A DNA stretch of 64,000 nucleotides from contig NZ_JACHNC010000001.1 in NCBI RefSeq assembly GCF_014205215.1, positions 7,188,501-7,252,500 of the forward strand, written 5' to 3'. The position numbers and the translations under genes are program-made. This document shows positions 8,017-16,220 of this stretch, one piece after another. This stretch comes from Actinoplanes lobatus. GTDB taxonomy: Bacteria; Actinomycetota; Actinomycetes; Mycobacteriales; Micromonosporaceae. Positions within the stretch are counted from its first letter, which is position 1; each line of letters starts with the position of its first letter. Under the pieces are notes generated by a model. It made no database searches. It was not told where the DNA came from and saw nothing but the letters and a program-made list of their open reading frames with translations.

Positions 8017-9042
8017 ATGGCCTTCCCGAGACCGTTCCGGCTCGGCTTCCTGCTGCACCTCGACGGCGATCTGCCGCCGGCCGTCGCGTACCGGCAGGCG
8101 ATCGACCTGTTCGTGGCGGCCGAGGAGCTCGGCTACGACTCCGGCTGGGTGATCCAGCGGCACTTCCGGCAGGGCAAGGAGCACGTCTCCGCCCCGCTGG
8201 TGGTGCTCGCCGCGATTGCCCAGCACACCCGGCGGATCCGGCTCGGCACCGGCGTGCTCGTGCTGCCGCTGGAAGACCCGTTGAAGGTCGCCGAGGACGC
8301 GGCCACCCTCGACGAGCTCAGCGGTGGCCGGCTCGAACTGGGTGTGGGCTCCGGTCCCTTCCCGGGCGCCTGGGAGGCGTTCGGGAAGGACCTCGGTGAC
8401 CGGCACCGGCTGTACGACGCCGCCGTGACCCGGCTGCACGCGGTCCTCGACGGGGCGCCGCTGAACAGCCTCGGCGAGGTCCTGCACCCGCCCGGCACCG
8501 GCGTACGGCAGCGGCTGTGGCAGGCCACCAGCAGCGACCCGTCGGTCGCGCACGCGGCGGCCGTCGCGGCCGGCAAGGCGGGGGACGGGCTGCAACTGTC
8601 GCGGGCCACCGCCTGGCGGGGCGCGACGATCCGCGACGCCCAGTCCCGGCAGGCCGAATGGATCGACGCCTACCGGGCCGCGGCAGCGGGCGAACCGCGG
8701 GTGCAGGTGTCGCGGGCGGTCTACCCGCATCCCGACCGGGCCGAGGCGGTCCGTCTGGTGACGCCCGGGGTCCGCCGCTGGCAGAGCTGGATGTCCTCGC
8801 AGCGCGACGTCGCCGGGCTCAGCGTCGAGGAGTACCTCGACGCCGACCACGCCCTGCTCGGCCCGGCCGACCTGCTGGCCGCCGAACTCGCCGCCGACCC
8901 CGCGCTGCAGCACGTCACCGACCTCCTGGTCAGTTTCGTGCCGGGAGTGCCCGACTTCGACGAGCACCTGCGGCTGCTCACCACCACGGCGCGCGATCTG
9001 GCGCCCCTGCTCGGCCGGCGGCCATCCGGAGGAACACGGTGA
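8017..9042 (+). CDS. LLM-class flavin-dependent oxidoreductase
   Basis: A luciferase-like monooxygenase of 341 residues. The sequence shows [23 protein letters not shown], the [28 protein letters not shown] block typical of bacterial-luciferase-like folds, and LGVGSG in the flavin region. It belongs to a different LLM subgroup from the NtaA/DszA-type genes on either side. The chosen ATG lies one base after the upstream stop; an upstream in-frame codon would overlap the reductase gene by 29 bases and lacks support. Its stop overlaps the next start as GTGA. The substrate is unknown. Confidence 0.9.
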   Translation: MAFPRPFRLGFLLHLDGDLPPAVAYRQAIDLFVAAEELGYDSGWVIQRHFRQGKEHVSAPLVVLAAIAQHTRRIRLGTGVLVLPLEDPLKVAEDAATLDELSGGRLELGVGSGPFPGAWEAFGKDLGDRHRLYDAAVTRLHAVLDGAPLNSLGEVLHPPGTGVRQRLWQATSSDPSVAHAAAVAAGKAGDGLQLSRATAWRGATIRDAQSRQAEWIDAYRAAAAGEPRVQVSRAVYPHPDRAEAVRLVTPGVRRWQSWMSSQRDVAGLSVEEYLDADHALLGPADLLAAELAADPALQHVTDLLVSFVPGVPDFDEHLRLLTTTARDLAPLLGRRPSGGTR

Positions 9043-10346
9043 CCCGATTCCATCTCAACCTCTCCCTGATGACGCCGGGACACTTCCGGCACGCCTGGCG
9101 GCTCCCGCACGTCGACCCGCTCGCCTACCTCGACATCGACTACTTCCGGCGGCTCGTCACGATCGCCGAGGACGCCAAGATCGACGCGGTGTTCCTCGGT
9201 GACGGGCCGGCGCTGCGCGGCGAGATCGAGGACGCGCCCGGCACCGGGCTCGACCCGTTGATCCTGCTCGGCCACCTGGCCGCAGTCACCTCCCACCTGG
9301 GCGTGGTGATCACCAGCTCGACCACCTACAACTCGCCGTACAACCTGGCCCGGCGCTTCCAGTCGCTCGACCACGTCACCAAGGGCCGGGCCGCGGTCAA
9401 CATCGTCACCACCGGCACACCGGCCGCGGCCGCGAACTTCGGCCTCGACGAGCACCCGGACAAGGACACCCGGTACCGGCGGGCGCACGAGTTCCTCGAC
9501 GTGGTGACCCGGCTCTGGGGCTCCTGGGAACCGGAAGCCATCATCGCGGACAAGGAGAGCGGACGTTACGCCGTACCGGAACGCATCCACCGCATCGACC
9601 ACCACGGCGAGTTCTTCTCCGTGGCCGGACCGCTGCCGGTGCCGGCCGGCCCCCAGGGCCGCCCGGTGATCGTGCAGGCCGGCGGCTCGGCGGGCGGACT
9701 GGAACTGGCCGCGCGTTTCGCCGACGTGGTGTTCACGGTCGCGCAGACCCGCGACCAGGCGGTCGCCTTCCGCGACGACATCCGCCGGCGGGCCGCTCTC
9801 GCCGGGCGCGACCCCGACGAGGTGAAAGTGTCGCTCGGCGTGGTCGTGCTGGTCGCCGCCACCGCAGAGCAGGCGCGGCAGCGGGCGCAGGACCTCTACG
9901 CGACGCTGCCGATCGAGCGGCTGTCCACGGTGCTGACCGGCAACCTGGGCCTGCCGCCGGGCCGGTTCGGGCCGGACGACCCGATCAGCGCGGCGGATCT
10001 GCCGCCGCCCGTACCCGATCAAGCCTTCTCGGCCGGCTTCAGCGCCTCGACCCGTGCGCTGATCGGACAGGCCCCCCACACGCCGCGCGAGCTGGTGCAG
10101 CGCAGCGCCGGCGGCGCCGGGCACCGGCTGCTGGCCGGATCGGCCGAGCAGGTCGCCGACGATCTGGAGGCCTGGTACGACGCCGGCGCTGCCGACGGGT
10201 TCACGATCATGCCCGCGGACACCGCGGTGGATCTGGAGAGCTTCGCCACCCTGGTCGTGCCGATCCTGCAGAAACGCGGCCTCTTTCAGAGCCAGTACGA
10301 CCAGGCCACGCTGCGTGGCCGCCTCTTCGGAAGGGAACCCGGCTGA
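9039..10346 (+). CDS. LLM-class flavin-dependent monooxygenase, NtaA/SnaA/DszA type
   Basis: A monooxygenase of 435 residues with full NtaA/SnaA/DszA architecture: N-terminal [29 protein letters not shown], the [19 protein letters not shown] block, [16 protein letters not shown], and [30 protein letters not shown] before the C-terminal barrel. The GTG start is coupled to the previous stop (GTGA) and is preceded by GGAGGAA. Its own stop overlaps the ATG of the nitroreductase. It is closer in pattern to the minus-strand monooxygenase at 11558-12868 than to the short form in this operon. Likely action is oxidative C-S or C-N cleavage with FMNH2 supplied in trans. Confidence 0.93.
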   Translation: MTRFHLNLSLMTPGHFRHAWRLPHVDPLAYLDIDYFRRLVTIAEDAKIDAVFLGDGPALRGEIEDAPGTGLDPLILLGHLAAVTSHLGVVITSSTTYNSPYNLARRFQSLDHVTKGRAAVNIVTTGTPAAAANFGLDEHPDKDTRYRRAHEFLDVVTRLWGSWEPEAIIADKESGRYAVPERIHRIDHHGEFFSVAGPLPVPAGPQGRPVIVQAGGSAGGLELAARFADVVFTVAQTRDQAVAFRDDIRRRAALAGRDPDEVKVSLGVVVLVAATAEQARQRAQDLYATLPIERLSTVLTGNLGLPPGRFGPDDPISAADLPPPVPDQAFSAGFSASTRALIGQAPHTPRELVQRSAGGAGHRLLAGSAEQVADDLEAWYDAGAADGFTIMPADTAVDLESFATLVVPILQKRGLFQSQYDQATLRGRLFGREPG

Positions 10347-11143
10347 TGTCGTTCACCGCCCGCTACGCCGACCACACGACAGCGCTGGGCGTGGCCAATG
10401 ACCTGCTCACCTCGCTGCTCGCCCGCCGGTCGGTGCGCAAGTTCGGCCCGCGCGACGTCACCGACGACGAGCTGGCCGCGCTGATCGCCGCCGCCCAGTC
10501 CGCGCCCACCTCGTCCAACCTGCAACCGTGGAGCGTCGTCGCGGTCCGCGATCCGGACCGCAAGAAGCGGTTGTCGGTGCTCGCCGGCAACCAGGGCTTC
10601 GTCGCGCAGGCGCCACTGTTCCTGGTGTGGATCGCCGACCTGGGCCGGGCCCGTCGCCTCGCCGCCCGGTCTGGCGCCGACGTGCACGCCGCCGACTTCC
10701 TGGAGACCACCATCATCGGCTTCGTCGACACCGCCCTGGCCGCGCAGAACGCGGTCGTGGCCGCGGAGTCGCTGGGTCTCGGCTCGGTCTTCGTCGGCGG
10801 CATCCGCAACCATCCCGAGCAGGTGGCGGCCGAGCTGGCGTTGCCGCCGCACACGGTGGCGGCGTTCGGACTGGCGGTGGGGGAGCCGGACCCGTCCGAG
10901 CAGGCGGACGTCAAGCCACGGCTACCGCAGGCGGCGGTGCTGCACCGGGAGCGGTACGACGCGGAGGCCGCGGACCGGCACATCGACACCTACGACGAGC
11001 GGCTGGCGGCGTACAACAGCAGGTTCGGGCTGCCCGGCGGCTGGAGCGACCGGGTGCTGACCCGCTTGCGCGGGCCGGAGTCGATGGCCGGTCGGCACCT
11101 GCTGCGTGAGACCCTGGAACGCCTCGGCCTGCCGTCACGCTGA
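10346..11143 (+). CDS. Nitroreductase-family FMN-dependent oxidoreductase, NfsA/Frp type
   Basis: A protein of 265 residues of the NfsA/Frp-type nitroreductase family, which reduces flavins or nitro compounds with NAD(P)H. The FMN-contacting start RRSVRKF, the SAPTSSNLQPWSVVAVRD loop and AAESLGLGSVFVGGIRN are visible, followed by the VAAFGLAVGEP strand. The C-terminal extension (QAAVLHRERYDAEAADRHIDTYDERL) is typical of NfsA/Frp and not of short nitroreductases. The start ATG overlaps the upstream stop. As the last gene of the operon it is a reasonable candidate for the FMN reductase that feeds the two-component monooxygenases; this is inferred. Confidence 0.9.
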   Translation: MSFTARYADHTTALGVANDLLTSLLARRSVRKFGPRDVTDDELAALIAAAQSAPTSSNLQPWSVVAVRDPDRKKRLSVLAGNQGFVAQAPLFLVWIADLGRARRLAARSGADVHAADFLETTIIGFVDTALAAQNAVVAAESLGLGSVFVGGIRNHPEQVAAELALPPHTVAAFGLAVGEPDPSEQADVKPRLPQAAVLHRERYDAEAADRHIDTYDERLAAYNSRFGLPGGWSDRVLTRLRGPESMAGRHLLRETLERLGLPSR

Positions 11144-11190
11144 TCGCGCGACGCCGCCCGGGGCCTGAGTTCCACCTACGCCCGGCCGAA

Positions 11191-11508
11191 GTTGAGCTAG
11201 TTCGCAGCCCGGGCTTCACCAGCGGGGCGCGTGAGATCCGCGGATTCTCCCCGGCGCAGAGCGAGCGGATCCTCGATCTGCTGTGGTCGGAGGCCACCCG
11301 CACCGAGTACACGGTGCGTTTCCGGTGGGCCGCCGGCAGTGTCGCGTTCTGGGACAACCGGGCCACCGCGCACCTGGCGATCGCTGACGCCGGCCATCTC
11401 GGCCACGACCGGGTCCTTTACCGGGTGGCCCTGGAAGGTGACGTGCCGAAGGGCGTGGACGGCCGGGAGTCCGAACCGGTTTCCGGTGAGCCGTTCCACG
11501 GCAACTGA
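11191..11508 (+). pseudogene. TauD/TfdA-family alpha-ketoglutarate dioxygenase, C-terminal relic
   Basis: Only the last third of a TauD-like Fe(II)/alpha-ketoglutarate dioxygenase remains. The frame reads through VRSPGFTSGAREIRGF, RILDLLW, VRFRWAAGSVAFWDNRATAHLAI and RVALEGDVPKGVDG, which match the C-terminal barrel, including the distal iron-ligand histidine (RATAH) and the 2-oxoglutarate-binding arginine region. The N-terminal two thirds with the HxD motif are missing, and the reading frame upstream shows nothing recognisable. TauD/AtsK enzymes release sulfite from sulfonates or sulfate esters, so the relic fits the sulfur theme of the region. Confidence 0.72.
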
Positions 11509-11521
11509 CCGGTCCGCGAGC

Positions 11522-11554
11522 GAAGGCGCCCCGGCCGACGGCCGGGGCGCCTTC
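11522..11554. terminator. Bidirectional hairpin terminator between convergent genes
   Basis: A perfect 15-bp inverted repeat (GAAGGCGCCCCGGCC and its complement) with a GAC loop lies between the relic ending at 11508 and the convergent monooxygenase ending at 11558. There is no clear T-tract, as is common for actinomycete terminators. Confidence 0.8.
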
Positions 11555-11557
11555 GTG

Positions 11558-12868
11558 TCAGCGGCTACGCGGATCGGGCAGTTTCAGCCGCTCGCGGATG
11601 GTCGAGCCGTCGTAGGCGGTGGGGAAGGCGCCCGCCTCCTGCAGCAGCGGGATGACCTTCTCGTTGAACTCGGCGATGCCGTCGGGCAGTACCGGAATGT
11701 GGATGTTGAAGCCGGCCACCGCACCGGAACTCCACCAGTCCAGGATGGTGTCGGCGACCTCGCGCGGCGTGCCGACGGCCAAGCGGTGGCCGCCTTCGAC
11801 GCGGCGCACCAGCTGGCGCGGGGTGACCGGCTCGGCCGCGGCGAGTTCGGCGAACGACTTGACGAAGCCGACCGGCCGTTTCTGGTCCTCGGTGTAGGCG
11901 AACAGCGCCGGATCGAGGGGAACGTCGGGATCGATCCGGGCGTCCAGGTCGACGGCCCAGTTGCGCCGGAGGAAGTCGGCGATCAGGCCGTCCTCGCCGC
12001 GGCGGCCGTGCAGCGCCTCGTGCTTGCGGTACGCCTCCTCGCGGGTCGCACCCAGGATGACGGTCAGGCCCGGCAGCAGCCGGATGTCGCCGGGATCGCG
12101 GCCGTGCGCCAGCGCCCGCTCCCGCAGCCGGGCCTGGTAGTCGAACGCGGACTGCTTGTGCAGCAGGGACGCGTACACGATGTCGGCGTGCCTGGCGGCC
12201 AGGTCGATGCCGGCGTCGGAGGCGCCGGCCTGGGCGATGACCGGGTGGCCCTGTGGCCCGATCGGCACGTTGAGCGGGCCGGCGACGTCGAAGAACTCGC
12301 CGTGGTGGTCGATGCGCCGCGCGGTCGTCTCGTCCCACAGCGCGCCCTGCGGCGCCGGTCCTGCCGGGGTGTCCCAGCTCAGCCACAGGTCCTTGACCAC
12401 CTGGAGGAACTCCTCGGCGCGCCGGTACCGCTCGGCTCGTTCGGGCAGCGGCGCCGCCCCGAAGTTCGCGGCGATGTCCGGGTTGAAGCTGGACACGACG
12501 TTCCAGATGACCCGGCCGCCGGAGATGTGGTCGAGGGTGGCCAGCCGGCGGGCCAGGTTGTAGGGCGAGTTGTACGAGGTGGAGGCGGTGAGCAGGAACC
12601 CGATGTCGGGTACGGTCGCGGCCACCGCGGAGAACAGCACGGTCGGGTCGAAACTGTGGATCGGCCGTGAGGTGTTGTCGCGTTGCAGGGCCGGGTGGTC
12701 GGAGACGAAGACGATGTCGAAGACGCCCTCGTGGGCGAGCTGAGCCGAACGCAGGTAGTGGTTCCAGTCAGCGAACCGGTTCCAGCGGGTGCCCGGTGCG
12801 GCCCAGGAGCGGGCCGCGGAGCCGGTGCTGTTGAGCGCGACGCTCAGATAGAGGCGGTGTGTGGTCAT
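11558..12868 (-). CDS. LLM-class flavin-dependent monooxygenase, NtaA/SnaA/DszA type
   Basis: A monooxygenase of 436 residues, the fifth LLM gene of the region. It shows LYLSVALNSTGSAARSW, the [19 protein letters not shown] block shared with the plus-strand paralogue, VIWNVVSSFNPDIAANFG and DHHGEFFDVAGPLNVP, then a C-terminal AVAGFNIHIPVLPDGI segment. The ATG overlaps the TGA of the FAD-dependent monooxygenase gene upstream (ATGA), so the two form a coupled operon of opposite orientation to the main cluster. Likely FMNH2-dependent cleavage of an organosulfur or amine substrate; the exact substrate is unknown. Confidence 0.93.
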   Translation of the reverse strand: MTTHRLYLSVALNSTGSAARSWAAPGTRWNRFADWNHYLRSAQLAHEGVFDIVFVSDHPALQRDNTSRPIHSFDPTVLFSAVAATVPDIGFLLTASTSYNSPYNLARRLATLDHISGGRVIWNVVSSFNPDIAANFGAAPLPERAERYRRAEEFLQVVKDLWLSWDTPAGPAPQGALWDETTARRIDHHGEFFDVAGPLNVPIGPQGHPVIAQAGASDAGIDLAARHADIVYASLLHKQSAFDYQARLRERALAHGRDPGDIRLLPGLTVILGATREEAYRKHEALHGRRGEDGLIADFLRRNWAVDLDARIDPDVPLDPALFAYTEDQKRPVGFVKSFAELAAAEPVTPRQLVRRVEGGHRLAVGTPREVADTILDWWSSGAVAGFNIHIPVLPDGIAEFNEKVIPLLQEAGAFPTAYDGSTIRERLKLPDPRSR

Positions 12869-14271
12869 GCGGCTTCTCCTGTGGCGACCGGTTCGGCGTG
12901 TGGTGTCCAGACAGCGTGGGCGTACTCGTCGCGCGACGGCGGCGCCGGGGGAGTGGGCCGGGGCGGGTCCGCCAGGACGAAGTCGCGGGTGACGGCGTCG
13001 ACGAGGCGGGTCACCCCGGAGCGCAGGCTGGGCACATCGCCGACCGGCAGTCCGAAGCTCTGGCTCGCTCCGGCGTTGAACACGTGGATCTGCGACAGCC
13101 ACCCGTCGTCCGGGTCACGGGCGGTCAGCTGGTAACCGGGTCCGAGGTAGGGAAAGGCGCCGAGATACTCGGAGCGTGACTCGGCCGGGGGTTCGTACAC
13201 GTCCCGCCACAGGGCGATCTTCGAGGCGATCCCGGCGAGCTCCGGCCTGGTGGCGGGATCGTGCTGGTACCCGGTGCCGGCGATCACGAAGTCGTAGGTG
13301 TGTGTCCCGTCGGCGGCGGTGACCTCGACCTGCCCGCCGGTCTCGGCGGTGCGCTGCCAGGGCGCGGCCAGGTGGATCCGGAAGTTCGGGTGGGCGGTGG
13401 CCCGCAGCACCGAGTCCAGCGGGGTGCTGGCGGTGAAGGCGAAACGGCGACGCCATCGTTCGGCGGCCGGCAGCAGGTGGAAGGTGTCGAACAGGGCGAG
13501 GGCGGGCGGTTTGCCGCCGGGCCGCACGATGGCCAGGTCGGCGCGTCGGGAGAACAGGTGCACCTCGGCCGCGCCGGCCTCGAGCGCGGTGGCGGCGGCG
13601 TCGAAGGCCGAGGCCGCAGAGCCGAGAACAGCGACGGTACGGCCGTGCAGCGCGGCGAAGTCGACATGGTGTCCGGTGTGCGCGAACACCGCCGAGGACA
13701 GGCCGGCCACCTCCGCGGGGATGCGGGGGCCACCGGTGCCCTCGACGCCGTTGGCCAGGATCACCTTGCGGGCGACCTCGACGGTGTCCACGCCGTCAAG
13801 GCGCAGGCGCAGGCGGCCGGAGCTGTCCGGCTCGATGCTCAGCACGCGGACGCCGTGCCGGACCGGTACTCGTACCTGGCGCCGGAACCATCGCAGGTAG
13901 GCGATCCAGTCGGCGGTGGCGGCCCGGTCGATCGCTGTCCACGCCTGTGCACCGTCGCGGGCCTCGAGCCAGGCGCGGAAGCCGAGCGCCGGATTGCCCA
14001 GCTCGGGGCCGACGAGGTTCTTGTCCGTGCGCAGCCGCAACATCCGGGCCTTCGCCGCCCAGCTGCCCACATGTTGTTCGTCGTCGGCGGCGTCGAGCAC
14101 GGTGACCCGGGTGATGCCGGCGCGGCGCAACGCGTACGCGATGGTCAGCCCGCTCTGCCCGGCGCCGACGACTGCCACGTCGTGGTCGGCGCCGTCGGTC
14201 GGCGGCACCCAGCCGGCCGGGTCGTCTCCGAGTAGACGCAGTGATTCGCTCGCCAGTAGATCGGCGTTCAC
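12865..14271 (-). CDS. FAD/NAD(P)-binding monooxygenase-like oxidoreductase
   Basis: A flavoprotein of 468 residues related to flavin-containing monooxygenases. Seen are a first Rossmann motif VAVVGAGQSGLTIAYAL about 40 residues in, a second nucleotide-binding motif VAVLGSAASAFDAA mid-protein, and DFVIAGTGYQHDP near the end, which corresponds to the conserved ATG-containing strand of the family. The GTG start is chosen because AAGGAG precedes it by five bases; the longer reading frame upstream runs into the decayed regulator region. It is coupled to the monooxygenase gene downstream. Likely role: oxygenation at sulfur or nitrogen, by family and context. Confidence 0.9.
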   Translation of the reverse strand: MNADLLASESLRLLGDDPAGWVPPTDGADHDVAVVGAGQSGLTIAYALRRAGITRVTVLDAADDEQHVGSWAAKARMLRLRTDKNLVGPELGNPALGFRAWLEARDGAQAWTAIDRAATADWIAYLRWFRRQVRVPVRHGVRVLSIEPDSSGRLRLRLDGVDTVEVARKVILANGVEGTGGPRIPAEVAGLSSAVFAHTGHHVDFAALHGRTVAVLGSAASAFDAAATALEAGAAEVHLFSRRADLAIVRPGGKPPALALFDTFHLLPAAERWRRRFAFTASTPLDSVLRATAHPNFRIHLAAPWQRTAETGGQVEVTAADGTHTYDFVIAGTGYQHDPATRPELAGIASKIALWRDVYEPPAESRSEYLGAFPYLGPGYQLTARDPDDGWLSQIHVFNAGASQSFGLPVGDVPSLRSGVTRLVDAVTRDFVLADPPRPTPPAPPSRDEYAHAVWTPHAEPVATGEAA

Positions 14272-14359
14272 GAGGCTCCTTTCCACGGTTGTCGGCGATG
14301 GGCCGCTGAACGGACGTCGAGGGGCGCCCGTTGCGCGTAACGGATGATCTGTTCCTGGT

Positions 14360-15029
14360 CTATGAGGCGATGACGAATCGGCTGGTGCGCAGAGACGGGG
14401 CGATGTCGTCCGCGACGGTGCGAAGGATCCGCAGGACGGAGGCGATGTTGGGGTCGCGGTGGCGGCCCTCCCGGACCACCGCGCTGATGGTCCGCCCTCC
14501 GAGGGCAGGTCCCTCGACGATGAGCCCCTCCAGGTGCGCCGGAACGGCGAGCCGGGGGACGATCGCGGCGGCCACCTCGGTGGCGGCCAGTTCGCAGACG
14601 TTCGGTGCGCCGATGACCCGGTGTTTGACCTGGGGAACGAATCCGCCGGACCGGCCGGCACGCATGACTGCCGTGTCGAGTCCGGAGTCGCGCCGGCCGG
14701 TGACCCACGGCTCGTCGGCGAGCGCGGCCAGGCCGCGGCCGCGGATCCGCAGGTGGAGATACGACGGCGCCATCAGGACCAGGGGCTCGTGGAGCAGGTG
14801 CTCGCCGGTGAGCCCGCCCCATGGCTCGTCGGCGCGGAAGTCGTACCGGCAGGACAGGGCGATGTCGACCTCGCCCTGTCGCAGCAGCCGGACGGCTTCG
14901 GGGCTGGTGGACTGCTGGACCTCGATCTGCAGGTCGGGTCGTGATGGATCGTCGCTCCGCCACGGCTGTCACCGTGCCGAGCTCGGCGAGGTCGTTGAGA
15001 AGCATCATGCGGCGAAGGTCGAGCATCAC
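14360..15029 (-). pseudogene. LysR-family regulator with internal deletion and frameshift
   Basis: The start reads as the beginning of a LysR helix-turn-helix (LDLRRMMLLNDLAELGTVTAVAE, near 15026-14960). After about 28 codons the frame changes and the sequence resumes well inside the effector-binding domain (DLQIEVQQSTSPEAVRLLRQGEVDIALSC), continuing to a normal LysR C-terminus (TISAVVREG, ILRTVADDIAPSL). The recognition helix, the linker and the start of the effector domain are lost, so it cannot bind DNA in the usual way. It lies just upstream of the minus-strand monooxygenase operon and was presumably its regulator. Confidence 0.78.
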
Positions 15030-15111
15030 GCGCCGCCGATGACGCCTCGGCCGGCTTGCCGGCGGCTGGTGAGGTTCGCGCGCTCCACGAGAATCAATAT
15101 CCCACGCACCG

Positions 15112-15155
15112 GCGCCATAACCTAGTTTACCTATGTAACTACTAGGCTATGGCGC
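15112..15155. promoter_or_regulatory. Long operator-like palindrome
   Basis: Outer arms GCGCCATA (15112-15119) and TATGGCGC (15148-15155) enclose CCTAGT/ACTAGG and a central TTACCTATGTAA. The two sides match over nearly 20 bp each with few mismatches, and the core is AT-rich against a 70% G+C background. It lies about 80 bases before the start of the broken LysR gene. A regulator-binding site is the most likely reading; which protein binds is unknown. Confidence 0.55.
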
Positions 15156-15276
15156 GGAGCGGCGGCTCGGCCACGACCGGACGGGCCACCTCCACGATGG
15201 CGAGCAGCGGGGATCGCGGCGCGTTGTCAGCCGGCCGAGTCGCCGGGCCCGTCGGCGCGGTAGCCGACGGCGACCA

Positions 15277-15681
15277 TCACGAGGCGACGGCAGCGGCGCG
15301 GTCCTCCGCCTCCGCCACGGCGCTCCGGTCCTCGTCGCGGTGGAGGCGGTACTCGCGGACGGTGTACGTCAACGCGGCCGGCCAGACGACAGCGATGGCG
15401 AGATGGAACCCGTACCGGACGCCGTCGGAGGCATCGATCCAGTCGCTGCGCAGCAGCGAGCGGGCGTTGGTGAGGATGATCAGACCGCCGACCGTGGTGC
15501 CCGCCACCCGCGGTGGGATGGGGCGCACGAGCCACGGGGCGATCGGCGCGGCGATCACTCCACCGAGCAGAAGCCTGAGGACCCAGACCAGGCTGATGTT
15601 CTCCGAACCCAGCCCTGCCAGGAACCCGAGGCTCGCGGCGACCGCGACCAGGAACTCACGGATCGACAACGAGATCGACAT
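15277..15681 (-). pseudogene. TauE/SafE-family sulfite/sulfonate exporter, C-terminal relic
   Basis: The translated segment IREFLVAVAASLGFLAGLG, RLLLGGVIAAPIAPWLVRPIPPRVAG and VGGLIILTNARSLL matches the last membrane helices of TauE/SafE (TSUP) permeases, including the conserved AAPIA-W-L-V and P-R-V-G pattern. The other half of the transporter is absent and the sequence upstream of the ATG at 15681 has no family resemblance. The open frame extends to 15828 but that part looks random. A charged C-terminal tail (YRLHRDEDRS) follows the last helix. This is a third decayed sulfur-related gene beside the regulator and dioxygenase relics. Confidence 0.62.
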
Positions 15682-15925
15682 CGACTCCCGCCCGTCATCG
15701 GCAGTCATCCGGCAACCTGCACCGTGAACGACATACTGGATGCCGCTACAGGTCACCCCTTCTCGAGGCAACTCCCGAGCCGACCGAACCGCAGTGAGAA
15801 GGCCAGCCACGTTCGCGATCGGCGACAAGTCTTCAGGGCGCTGGACAGAAGTCCGCGCGGTGCTGGCAGCTTCATGATCGGGTGGATGCCCGTTTGGATC
15901 GCCGGGAACGGAAACTCAGGCGATC

Positions 15926-16162
15926 ATGTCGTCGACCATCACACCGTACGAGGACGGCCCGCTGATCGTGCGCGGTGACTTCGAGCTGCGTACCCCGGAG
16001 GGTGAACCGATCGACCCGGCACGCGACACCATCGCGCTCTGCCGGTGCGGCAGATCCGCCGACAAACCGTTCTGCGACGGAACCCACAAGACGTTCCGGT
16101 TCAAGGCCGGCGCCGGACGCGACCTCCCGCCCGCGCGGCCCGGCGACCCCCAAGATGCCTGA
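15926..16162 (+). CDS. CDGSH-type iron-sulfur protein
   Basis: A small cytosolic protein of 78 residues with the mitoNEET-like motif CRCGRSADKPFCDGTHK (three cysteines and one histidine ligating a 2Fe-2S cluster) near residue 40. The N-terminal GPLIVRGDFELRTPEGEPI is the beta strand region normal for bacterial CDGSH proteins of this size. Such proteins act in redox or iron-sulfur handling, but the bacterial role is poorly defined. It is followed after 58 bases by the convergent end of the catalase gene. Confidence 0.9.
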   Translation: MSSTITPYEDGPLIVRGDFELRTPEGEPIDPARDTIALCRCGRSADKPFCDGTHKTFRFKAGAGRDLPPARPGDPQDA

Positions 16163-16220
16163 CCGGATCGCCGACACCGCCACGTTCGACGCCGGTGCCG
16201 TGCCGGTGCGGGCATGGTGG

